From Eopsaltria australis (Eukaryota; Chordata; Aves; Passeriformes; Petroicidae), in contig JAVTVJ010000001.1 in NCBI GenBank assembly GCA_034509425.1, positions 11,861,501-11,925,500 on the forward strand: a stretch of 64,000 nucleotides of DNA, in the 5' to 3' direction. The position numbers and the translations under genes were made by a program. The notes under the pieces were generated by a model. The model was not told where the DNA came from and did not search any database. It saw nothing but the letters and a program-made list of their open reading frames with translations. Shown piece after piece: positions 27,510-38,255 of the stretch (the stretch's first letter is position 1; every line of letters begins with the position of its first letter).

Positions 27510-27914
27510 TGTGATGCCTTAGGTGATAGTTTAGCCTGGTTTCATGGTGTTTAGGAGGCCAGCAGACTAAACACCCCTGAAACCACGTAGAGTTAGAGAC
27601 CAAACACCCTGTTTTCGTGAGCCCTCAAGGTCTCCCAGTAGGACAGATTTTTTAAACTAGAAGTTAGCCCACCCCAGCCCCTTATTGGGCCCTCTGGTTA
27701 GATATGCTAATGTGTAGAGTCTTTAATTGTATACTCGACTGGGGGGACGGGGCTTTTGCGGCGTGTTCTACCTGGACGGCAGAAGCCATCGAATGGGATC
27801 CTATTAAAATACCGAGGTAAACGACCCCCAACCCTTTCACCATGTCTGAGCCTTTATTTCCTAAGACCAGAAAAAGGCATCAGGGGACAAATGACTCACC
27901 TTGGTAGCATCGCA
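27510..27914 (+). mobile_element. Solo ERV LTR, about 405 bp
   Basis: It starts TGTGATGCC at 27510 and ends GCATCGCA at 27914, an imperfect terminal inverted repeat in the TG..CA format of retroviral LTRs. The flanking 5-mers atact (27505-27509) and atacc (27915-27919) look like a target duplication with one mismatch. Inside are a long inverted repeat at 27538-27584 and a CpG-richer block at about 27744-27800. A CTATTAAAAT polyadenylation-signal-like stretch lies near 27800, followed by an R/U5-like segment. No internal retroviral sequence adjoins it, so it is a solo LTR. It still carries more CpG dinucleotides than the surrounding intron, which suggests it is younger than the other LTRs here. 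Strand follows the polyadenylation-like motif. The family name is not known to me. Confidence 0.7.
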
Positions 27915-29427
27915 ATACCCGTGAGAAAGAAAGAAATGACAGCAAGTTAGTATGCAAGAATCCCATCATGTCACAACAGCACCCTTACTATTGGGACAGT
28001 AAGGATAATGGAGTACCCACTCCTCGCTAAAATATTCTGCAATTCACTACAACAGAGTGCTGACCAGGGATAGCCAGGTGGAGGATAATACAGAGGGAAC
28101 CTATTTTTATAGCTGTTAATGAATGCCAATATTTTTTACTCATTTGGAGATGACAGAAATGAAGTTAGCATTTCTTCCTGCCTCTCAATATTTGTTTTGC
28201 TTTTTTGCTATTCCAGGGCTTAATCCAGAACAATAACAACAACAAAAAAAGTGGGGAAAAAACCTGTGTGCAGCCTTATGGAGGACTTTCCAAGCCACAG
28301 ATGCTGGCTCTGTGGTTGGCTGATCTATCCAAAATAAAGCTCAACAGCAGGGAGCAGTGGAGTAGTTCAGGGGGTACAAAAGGTCATGTGAATGTGATCC
28401 CCACCTCCCAAAGTCCACATCTCCTTACACTGCCCACCCCCACCCCCCTTCCCCCCCACAGCCATGATCCTTTTGGGATGCAAGGAATTTTTGACTTATT
28501 TTTCATTTTTATTTTCAGCCTGCCTTTTCTATCCACTTGCCAGCTGGGATCATTGAAAGCGACTCTTGCTGCAGCCACTTTCCCAGGACAGAAAAAATGA
28601 GGTGAACTATTACTCTGATGACTTTTTGGTGAAAAGCTTTGATGATGAGTCCCTTTGGCTGCTCCAAGACAGAGCTGGCACTGTGGGAGCTCAGAGGCCA
28701 CCATTACACCTTCCCCTTGCCACAGGGACAGGCACTACCCTGCCCTGGGTGAAACTGTTGACTGCAGAGACTGAAATGTTTTCCCAACAGAAAGAGATCA
28801 CAAGAGCCTTGAAAACAGGGGCCTCGAAGGCTGCTGACCTCTGTGCACAGATGTGTGGCACTACCCTCGTCACATTAGAAGGCCATTTTGGGTGAACAAA
28901 CATAAAAAAAGAGGAAAAGGGAAAGGGAAAGAAAGTGACAGACCTCATTTTAATAATTTTTGACATCAGAATGCATTCATAACATATACTTTTCCTTTTC
29001 CTTTGAGAGGAGTGCACAGTTGTGGCTCAGCTGATGGTACAGCTTCTGCAGGTCTACAAGAGATGCCATGAAACCACTCTGGGGAACACCTACAAACCAT
29101 GCTGCACATCAGTCTGGGGGCTGAAGTGATGCCCAGCTGGGCAGAGGACATGTAAGAGGCATGGCCCCTTTTTGTTCACAGCTAGTACATTCATTTCTCT
29201 TCAGGTGTGGGCTTCAATTTCATAATGAAATAGCTATTTCGGAAGCCTGATGTTTGCCAGGAAAATAAACCAAGTCTAAACATCACACCTTCCTCTGGGA
29301 GGACATTGGATGTGGATGAGGGGACTGTACCTGTATGTTTTCATGCAGCAAGAAAGTTTTTCATAGCTAGTGTTTGATTTACCCTAAGCACTAAGCAAAA
29401 GTAAGCTGAAAGCCTGCTCTCACTTAC
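27915..29427. other. Intron 2 just downstream of exon 2
   Basis: About 1.5 kb between the solo LTR and exon 2. Apart from the C-rich G-quadruplex motif at 28433-28457 I see no element. Open frames on both strands around 28.2-28.9 kb overlap each other and carry no known domain. Confidence 0.55.
28433..28457 (-). other. G-quadruplex motif on the COLEC12 sense strand
   Basis: The plus strand reads CCC A CCCCC A CCCCCC TT CCCCCCC. The minus strand, which is the sense strand of COLEC12, therefore has four G runs of 7, 6, 5 and 3 separated by loops of only 2, 1 and 1 bases. Four runs with such short loops are the textbook arrangement for a very stable quadruplex, and the complementary strand could form an i-motif. 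It lies about 970 bases past the exon 2 donor, inside the intron 2 pre-mRNA. Confidence 0.8.
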
Positions 29428-29478
29428 CAAACCTCTTGTAGCCGAAGGACTGCACCTCCTCCTCCTCCGCAAAGTCGT
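29428..29478 (-). CDS. COLEC12: COLEC12 coding exon 2 (51 bp)
   Basis: Internal exon of collectin-12, a type II membrane scavenger receptor and C-type lectin. On the minus strand a pyrimidine-rich tract (TTTCTTTCTCCAG) gives the acceptor AG at 29480-29479 and GTAAG gives the donor at 29427-29423. The exon starts after codon position 1 and ends after codon position 1, so its 51 bases keep frame. Joined to ATG AAA G of exon 1 it encodes DDFAEEEEVQSFGYKRF plus the first base of the next codon, expected to be Gly20 (GG.). This matches the cytoplasmic N-terminus of vertebrate COLEC12 as I remember it. Residues 7-10 are four glutamates. Residues 16-19, YKRF, form a YxxPhi motif, the known type of endocytic signal for AP-2 and clathrin, which fits the uptake of oxidised LDL and microbes known for this receptor. 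Exons coding for the membrane helix, coiled coil, collagen stalk and lectin domain are not in the window. Confidence 0.96.
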
Positions 29479-29984
29479 CTGGAGAAAGAAAGACACAGTA
29501 GCAGATTATTACTACTACCACTGGAAAAAGATGGGAAGAAGTTTTTACAGGTGCATGTTCATGAATTAATGTATGTTAAATTCATCTGTTAGGCAGGCTA
29601 CTGCTGTTCCCCTCTGTGGCTCCTATCCCACCTCTGTCTCCAAGTGCAGAAGGCAGTTCAGAGCCTTTCCCCCAACCAGAATCCTCAGCAGAACTCCAGA
29701 ATACAAACTGTGCAGATTTATCACCTGGCAGCTATCCTGAGATCTGCTTGGCCAGCTAAGTACAGACCAAAGCAGGTATGTCCCTCATCACAATGACAGC
29801 CACACTTGTCACCAGTGTGCCACTTGGTCAAGCTTGCCCAGACCACAGGAATCAGAGGGGATGGTTGTCCATCCATTCACCACCTCCCATGCACACTGGC
29901 TTGGCCTGAAAATGTCAGATCTGATAAAAAATGGGAAACAGAACTCAGATAAACTCAGACGAGAAAAATAAAAACCGAGATGGT

Positions 29985-30381
29985 GAAAATTGTGAACGGT
30001 CTAGAGGGGAACCCATATGAGGAGTGGCTGAGGTCACTTGGTCTGTTCAGCCTGCAGAAGGGGAGACTGAGGGGCAACCTCACGACAGTCTACAACTTCC
30101 TCATGAGGGGAAGTGGAGGGGCAGACACTGATCTCTCTGGTGAGCAGTAACAGGACCCGAGGGAATGGAAGTTGTGTAAGGGGAGGTTTAGGTTGGCTGT
30201 TAGGAAAATATCAGGCTCCCCTGGTCATAGCACCAGCCTGCCTGAGTTCAAGAAGCGTTAGGACAATGCTCTCAAATACATGGTGTGATTCTTGGGCCTG
30301 GCCTGTGCAGGGACAGGAGTTGCATTTGATGATCTTGAGGGTCCCTTCCAACTCAGGATCTTCTATCATTCAATGATTCCA
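29985..30381 (+). mobile_element. CR1 LINE 3' fragment
   Basis: The 3' end of a CR1 element in plus orientation, antisense to COLEC12. Recognisable words are AACGGTCTAGAGG (about 29995), GAGTGGCTGAGGTCACTTGG (30021-30040), TGTTCAGCCTGCAGAAGGGG (30043-30062), CAGACACTGATCTCTCTGG (30122-30140), and the tail GATGATCTTGAGGGTCCCTT (30328-30347) ending in TTCTATCATTCAATGATTC. Compared with the CR1 pattern, about 45 bases are missing after 30208 and there are other small gaps. It is a CR1-J/X-like subfamily by the GGTCCCTTCCAACTC ending; the subfamily is my judgement. Non-coding. Confidence 0.9.
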
Positions 30382-33300
30382 TCATGCCTTTTGCTCTCAT
30401 CTTTACAGTCAGCAAGCAGTAATAAGCTAATAATCACAAGGTTGCTTTGTCAGAAGCTGAATTTCTCTCCACTTCCTTCCGGCAGCAAAGGAAAAGGCTG
30501 GCATCAGCAAAAAAAAATACACCCATGACTTTAAAAAAAAAAGGATACGTTTGTGTTCAAGTGTTCAGCCTCCTTCCACCAAGACAACCCCTCGTTCTGC
30601 TGAGTCAGGAAAGGCAAAATCTCTGCCTCGTCACCAGCACCAGCCTCTGCATCAGCTGCTGGGAGGGCAGCACAGCCCAGGCTGTCCTTCTCCCACTTCT
30701 GTATTTCCCAGAGGAAACATTTAATGACTGCTGGAGGAAAAGCAAGCTCAAAGCAGATAAACATATGTGATGGAGTGAGAATCTGTGTTTAGTTAGACCT
30801 TTTTGCCCACAGACTTACTGAACATGACTGATCTGCTCTGCATCATGAAACTGGGCTAACTTGTGCCACAGCTAACTTGGGCCAGCACAGAGCCTTGGGG
30901 GGATGATTTCAAAGGTAAAGATACAGTCTGCATCCATGCTCAGCAAAGCCTAAATGATTTGCATGCAGGAAATCTGACTCATTTTTCCTTCTGACCTGTG
31001 AGGTGCCACACACAGAAGTCTGAAGGAGACTTTGCCTGAAGCAGCAGCAGAGTCCATGAAAAGCATCATTTTGCAGAATATCACCCTCAGACAGCACTGT
31101 TGATTAAACAGCTAAAAACATATTCTTCACCAGCTAAGACATTTTGCTCATTGCATATGGACTCCTGTCCATATCTTTAGCTAGACCCCCAATTCAGATA
31201 TGCATTTAAGATGTGGAAGAGCCAGTGGATGCTCCTTAGGAAAAACAAACACATTCTGGTTTTGAAGGCAGAAAGAAACTTTTAAAAATACCAAACCAAA
31301 CAAACCCTCACAATTGTCCCGAATGTTATCTGAAGACAAGGCCCCCCAGCTAAACACGACAAATACTAATAAACCATAAACAGTCAACAACCAACTTCTC
31401 ATCCCAGCAGTGAGCTAGTCAGGAAAGATCTTGCCCTCTTGCACAAAAGATAAAATGCTGCACAAAATAAGATAACAGCTCCAGAGCTCTTAGCTTCCTG
31501 CCCTCTCCTGCTATCAGGCTGCAACACAATCGCCTCCTTTGTTTCTCAAGAGTGTAACCTGGCTTATCTGATACGTATCTGATGTATACAGCCAGGCCAC
31601 CTTTAAATCCTGCAGCTTCATCCCACACCACATCTCCAAGACCCTCCTACCAGGCTGACAGCCCCTTCCCTAGTTGTCTTGTTTTTTATGCTTAAACCAA
31701 CAGCATTGGCTTTTACAACTTTAATCACATTTTTATTTCTTTGGCCATTTCGGTATTTGCAACATATTTACATATTTACATTTTATATATTTCTATACAC
31801 ACATATACTTTACAAAAACACTTCTTTTTAATATTTGCAATGCTACATGTTATTCATTCTAGGGAAGGTTTTTTTCCTTAAGCTTTGAATATATAATGAT
31901 TATTCATTCACTTCCTAATTTTGAAGAACACTTGTGATATTTAAAACAAAGAAGTGGAGACAGGCAAGGACAGTTATGTCAAGTGGTGATCTGTCTTCCT
32001 GTTCACTAAAATCTCAAACATCACATAAAATGGTTTTTTTCTGTGAGAAAACTCTCTGTGAGTTGATCTTGCAAGGGGCAGTCAATGTAATTTTAGGGGA
32101 AGTCTGTGAAAGTTATTTAACAGACCAAGCTCAATGTTCTTTCAGTCACAACTGCAACTTTGCTGAAATCATGTGCAAATATAGTATATTACAATATTAA
32201 CTGTAATGTTACAAGCTTAAGGAAAATCAAGATGGAAGAAATTAATGAAGCAAACTTAGACTAAGCAGTCAGAAATTACTGCACTTTGGAAAAAAGCCTA
32301 AAATGGGTTGAACTCCTACCTCAGAAGAAGTCTGTGTTTGAAATATTAAAAATTAAGTTGACAAACAAGCCTATGAATTTAAGTCCCACGGCAAAGCCCT
32401 GCACCCAGCCTGCTCCTCCCATGCCTGCTGGGCAATATTGTCCTCACTGGAGGCAGCAGAAACTTGATCCTCACCTCCCTGTTCCAGTGCTGGAAATACT
32501 AAATTTTGTCACAAGTTCTACAAAAGTCTCAGAGCTTCCTGATATCTTCAAATCAGCAACATACAAGAGAACCCAAGTTTTCATTCAAAAGGTACCAGCT
32601 TTTCTAGTGAAAACTATGAAAATATGATCTGTTATGAATTACAGAGGTTAAGAAAATATACACCAATTAGGAAAGCAAATACTGCAAACACCTCCAGTAT
32701 GTTTTAATGACTTATGCTTTTAAAGGCAGTATCAGAAATCAGTGTGGCAGAAATTCATGAGCTTTGAGCACCAGTGGCTGATCTTAGAAAAGGAAACTCT
32801 GCATTTTCACATCAATGGTGCCCATACTTGAGTGGGGCTGCAACTGGTGTAGGAGGGGTTTGTTTGACATTTTGAAAACCTTTTTAGTTTAAATCCAGTC
32901 CTTACCATTTACAAAGAGGACTGGAATGAATGCAGTATTTCTGTTACATACACATAATTTATATGTAGGCAAGGCTTGTTTTCATGAGTGAAAAATATGA
33001 AGGGCAGACCTCTCCTTGAAGCAGACAGTCAAGGAGAATTTGTTGTTATGTCCTGGTCACAAGAATTAACTCTTCAGTACCGAGATGAGCAGCCCTAACT
33101 TAGTTATAAGACACCCGACTGAGCTCTCAGCTGTGAACCAAAAGATAGGGAATCCAGAATAAGAACAATGAAGAAACATGAAAGGCTGCTCTCTTATTCC
33201 ACTGTCTTGTACAGAACTCTGGCAGCAGGAAGGTCCATAAAAAAGGTGAACTTTGGGCAGAACAGAAACATATGTGAGCAACCAGTTGTATTTAACTATG

Positions 33301-36300
33301 TAGGGGAAGGGCCACCGGAGATCTCCTGTTTTATTTGGTTTACAAGAGTCTCCTTGGATGTTAGAACAGATTGTCATGGGGAGCTTACAGCAAGCTGCTA
33401 CAGATCACTGTCTTACTGTAGCTGAACAGCAATACATCAAATATTTTAGGGAGTCAGTGCAAAGCAAGAGTTTTGGTCCAAAAAAGTAAAAAAAAAAAAA
33501 AAAAAAAAGCAAAAAAAAAAATCTTTGAGATATTTTAGCAATATCATGCCCCATTGAGTACCAATGCCAAATTCCACTTGCCCTCCAGTTATAAGCTATT
33601 ACTGCAACACCTCTAGTAAATACAGTTGTAGAGTTAAATAAGTTCCAGTACAATGCTTCAAGGGAGTGGGAATTATAAAAAGGCAGTTCAGCTGGGGATT
33701 AATGCAGCGAACAGAGGGAATTAATTTAATCTAAAACAAATTAGACTCTCATTTGATTAATTTGCTAGAGGCAAAGCAAGTCTGTGGAGTAGAACTGTTT
33801 AATTTCTTGTTCTTGTTCTTAAATCTTAAATAAATTAATCATGGATCACTTATGAGTCACTCTGAGGTCAAGTAAGAAAGAGCTGGCCTGGAGCCAAAGT
33901 GGATGCTAAATCTGCCCCTGAGACAATACAGGGCATAAAACCATGGCATAAGATCTGAGGAGCCTTTGGTGCAAGGTGATTTTAGGGAAGTTGTTTCCAT
34001 TTTAGCCCCTTCCTTTCACAGGTGTCATTGTTGGCATATGGAAGGTGTTCGAGAAAGCTGCTAAAGTACGTGTCCAGCTGTCTCCTTTTAACAGTACACC
34101 TTGCTCAGCCATTTAAACCTAATTAACTAACCAAGCAAGCAAGACCTCAGAACCATTAGAGAAGCTGGGTCATATGGTGGCTGCAGACTCGTGGTATCCA
34201 ATAATTTCAAGAACACTTGTGTGCTGCAAACATGGATACAAAGTCATTGTTTAAAGACCTCATCTGAAGTCTTAAATAAAGAAAACACACCAATATTGTA
34301 CATTGCATTTCAAAATCTGGGAAAATCTATTCCAGGAGAGAATGAGGTATCTGGGCTGAAAATTGTCGTGCCAAGTTTCAGCTCAGATTTTTAGAAATTC
34401 CTTTATAACCCCCTGAAAACTCTAATTACAGTACATTAGAACTTACCCCTAAGTACCAGGCTGGAAACTCCAACTGTAAGATTAATTTGTAGTGAAAATG
34501 ACATCTAGTGTAAGCGTTTCCTCTAAAATAAATCTCTCAAAGGACTTTAATGGTTAGAGCTCTGCCCTTCCTACTGACTTATTGGGAACTATAAAACTAT
34601 ATCCCAGTGCAACTCTGTAAAAATCATTCTAATATTATCAAGGAGAGATTTTTACTTGTAACATTTGGAAAGAAGCGGTGCCCATTAGTTGAAAATCACA
34701 ATATTCCTCTCTTTAACCCATGAATCAGCATGGATGAAGAGCTCTGCTCAGAACTGTGTAACAACTGCATCTCCTTCACAAGAGACTGCTTGCAGTGTCT
34801 AAAAGCTGCTTCTGCCCACTCTGTTCATCTCAGCACTTTCACTGAAAGGCAAAACTCATCCACTTGTGAGGTTTCTGTAATATTATTAAACAACTGTTCA
34901 TGCAGACAAGAACAGAAACACCAATATCTTTCTCATATCACATTTCAAAAGCTTTTTGAGCTGTCACCAGATTTATATGCATTTCTGCTCACTGTTAACT
35001 GGGTCTACATTCAAACTGCTGACCTAGAGGTGAAATGGAGCAAGCAGAAGCACAGCAAGCAGCTGTGGCTTTCAGATGTTGATGACTTCATCAGTCTAAT
35101 TAGTTTCCACTGGTTTTCATAGCTTTTATTCTGGACATTCTCCTGCTTGTGCTAATGGGCTGCTCATTCCCCTCTCTCTTCACAGATGCTTTGTTTCACA
35201 TGTCCTCTTGTTCTGCCTTTCTCCACTACTTTTTCCTTATAGGCCCTTTTCATAGTCAAGTCTTTCCCTCTGCCTCTATTTTGATAAGCCCTCCCTCATA
35301 AAATCCTACCCCACACTTAAAGCACTTCCTGACTGACAGGACCCCAAGCTGACATGTCACACTAACAGTCACTGCTGGCTGAGTGTGCTGTGCCCATATT
35401 ATCCACCCCTTCCTTAGTCTGGCTTGTTATGCAGCAAACTCCTCTGGATGGGGATTACATGGATTCTGCACTTGCAGAGTACCTGGTCTTTAGGCAGCCA
35501 GGGCAGAGGTTCAGCTGAGGCAGTCCTGGAAGCGAGTCCACCTCCCTGCATCCCAAAGCATCCTTTGGGATGTTGTTTGAGCTTGGATTCTGGCAACAAA
35601 ACTGAGACTTTTTCTCAGCTCTGTCCTTCAGACTGCTGATCTGGAAATTCATCTGCTAATCTTAGTGGCTAAAAGAGGCAATGGCCTAGATCAGAGATTT
35701 TCCCTTGGTACTCTCCTGTGACCTGGATGGTGTTTCTCATCACCTAACACTTGCATAAAACAAACAAAACCAAGAATCACAACAAACGGGTGCATTTTAA
35801 TATCCTGGTCTTCATCTATTCCCCCATTGCTATGCCCAAAAAATGTGAGCACTTACATTAAGAACACACAGAAACAGACAGAAGATTGTGAAATTCAGGG
35901 GTATAACAACAATCACTCAAGTTTTGCTTTTTAGGCACAAGATGAAGACAGTAAAGAGGGAGTTTTGAACAAAACTTGTTAGCCTGTAAGTGCCACAGAG
36001 CATCGTTACCGTACTGGGGTCAGGAGCCGCTGCATGGTGTGGAGGATCAACCTTAGAAGTTAAAAGTTTAAATCATATCGTATTTCAGAAGAATGATTTA
36101 AGAGCAAACAGATCTGTTCTCATTAGTGCACTGAAAAATTGTGCCTCCCTGTCTGTATGTCACAGGAGGCAATTAACGCCAGTATTAAAATGGCATACAC
36201 ACTCCTAACAACACATGTCTCTATTACCTCCCATAACTCATTCACTTTGTTCCCCAGTGATGTCCCAGTCTGCACCTCAAATTTATGCACCAAAAGGCAT

Positions 36301-38200
36301 TTCAGTTTTAGGTGGAAGCAGTCAAACTCCTAAGATAATTCATCTTAGGTTGCTCCCTCACTTGCACAGACCACACTCACATTATGAGGAGGATCAGGTT
36401 CACTTTCCGTGCCTTGTAAAAAGCGTCTTTATTTTGCTTTCCAAGGGGGAGGGCTGGAAGGAGAGATTCTCTGTTCTGACATACAGAACCTCAGGATAAG
36501 GAAGGTTTTGTGAAGCTGAAGATAACTGGGTATGCATCCTTTGCAGTACTGAGCTGCTTTCATCCTTGACATTTCTCCCAGCTCTCCTTATTTTACTGTT
36601 TTATCTCTGCAAGGCCTGATCAGCTCTATCTGTCTGCAAGATTACCTTACCCTCCTTATCCTAGCAGGCAGAAGTGTCTGAACCTCTGGGCACAACAGTC
36701 TTTCAGTGTGGATCTAAGTAAACTGTTTAGAGGTTGTGACAAAAAAAAAGGGCTCTGTTCAGCTCTCAGCTGTCACAAAATCAGTCTGAAAGGAATCTAC
36801 CTTACTCAAAGTAGAAGAAAGAGTCACAGGAGATTTTAAACTACTCTCTTCTTCTCAGGGATAGGCTTGCCCATGCTATTCTTAGTCCTCTGTGGATGGG
36901 AAAAGTAGAATTGAAGTAGTAACAAACAATTACAAGTTCTCACTGAAAATGCTCCTGCATAAATAGCTTGTATGCTAATTCTGATCAATATCCTTTGCAG
37001 TTGAATAGTAATATTTCTACCTGTGCAATAACAGATTTCTCTTGTAATTTCATAGTTCTGTGTTCCTCTGTATTGTTAATAAGAACATGCTTTGACACAC
37101 ACTTACATCTTTCTCATCCATATGTTTAAAATCCTCTGTGCTACCAGTCAATTCAGGACACACACTGACTGTATGGTAGCATTGCTCAGGATTTGTTCTG
37201 CGTTTTATCACACATTTATTATAACTGCTCGTGCCTTTGAACTTCTGCTGTAGGGTCCTGTGACATGTCCAACACACACCGCTCAGACCTCCTGCATATG
37301 TTTCATGTTTATGTCACTATATTCATATAAGCTCTGTTATAACTGGACTAAGGAAAGGTTACTGGATCACTCTACTTCTAATCCTTGGTTTTCAGATGCT
37401 TTCTGGCTTCTGCAAAATGCTCTGGGCTGGATTATTTTGAAATGCTTGGTTTGAAGTTTCTATCCGGGAAAGATCTATTTGCCGATGACTGTTCATTTGA
37501 TTTTGTGCACACAAAGGACAGGGAGACAGAGAGAGAGACAGACTTTTCTCCAGTGTTACAAAATTAAAACTTTTATTCCTTTATTCTTTAAAATTAGCAG
37601 TGGCATCAAAACAGAAAGAAGGACAAAACCTGTCAAGAAGGTAAACACCATATGAATAGATTATTTAAGACTTTTCAAGGTAGTCAGGAAAGAACAACGG
37701 GACTTGCACGCACAGTCAGCTTTTGCTAATGTAGGCGTTATTTGCAAATTACATCCAGGCTCTAAGTCCCATAGAGGGGACAATTTTAGCAATACAGGCT
37801 GATGTGTTAATTGTCTGATAAAATGTTAACTGTGTAAGGCAAACTTGAGGTAAACTGAACTGGCCCATCCTGTGAGAGCTCAGTGTACTCTTCTCCATTG
37901 CAAACAGTGCCCGGAGCACACTGAGCTGCCTTTGAGGTAAAGGGGTGGATGCTGAGAAAGGCAGGAGTTCAGGCCAGGCTGCTCCAAAGGCACTGCAGGC
38001 TTCACTGCTTCCAGTGGAACACAACCAAGGACAAACCTGCTTCTCCCCGTGGATCTTTTTGTATCAAATGAGAGGAATGGCACAAGACAGAATATTTGGT
38101 CACATTCGAGCTCTCAAGCACAGGATCCCAGATGATTTGTCCTCCAGCACCATTGCTATACAAGTGGTACATAGCAAGGTGCTTGTGATGGCAGAGAGGG
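30382..38200. other. Intron 1 interior, no gene seen
   Basis: AT-rich intronic DNA. It holds poly(A) runs at 33489-33521 and a patch at 33690-33860 with several TAAT/ATTA cores that might be a regulatory element (see findings). The longest open frame (130 codons on plus, 34730-35122) shows no known domain and no consistent splice sites. No mobile element is recognisable in the rest. Confidence 0.5.
33489..33521. repeat. Poly(A) tract, two blocks
   Basis: Twenty A residues, then GC, then eleven A residues, preceded by a shorter A run (33481-33486). On the COLEC12 sense strand it reads as poly(T). No retrocopy body is recognisable to its left. Likely length-variable. Confidence 0.85.
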
Positions 38201-38255
38201 AGGAGGAGGAGGAGGAGGAGGAGGAGGAGGAGGAGGAGGAGGAGGAGGAGGAGGA
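38201..38255. repeat. (AGG)n trinucleotide microsatellite, about 18 perfect units
   Basis: AGG is repeated without interruption for 55 bases, preceded by GAGAGGG. On the COLEC12 sense strand it is (CCT)n. The perfect purity suggests recent expansion and polymorphism. Open frames reading poly-Glu (plus) or poly-Ser (minus) through it are artefacts of the repeat. The homopurine tract is also a mirror repeat able in principle to form triplex DNA. Confidence 0.95.

Larger units (their letters stand above)
1..29427 (-). other. COLEC12: COLEC12 intron 2 (partial, runs off left edge)
   Basis: This stretch lies downstream of the exon 2 donor (GTAAG read on the minus strand at 29427-29423), so it is intron 2 of COLEC12 and continues past base 1. 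I looked on the minus strand for exon 3, which in the family encodes the short cysteine-containing juxtamembrane piece and the transmembrane helix, and did not find it. The large fourth exon, which should give an open frame of over 200 codons, is also absent. The intron is therefore longer than 29.4 kb. It holds the LTR and SINE at 5.0-5.8 kb, the CR1 at 10.8-11.9 kb, the LTR at 27.5-27.9 kb and a G-quadruplex motif at 28.4 kb, listed separately. Short open frames in it look like chance. Confidence 0.85.
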
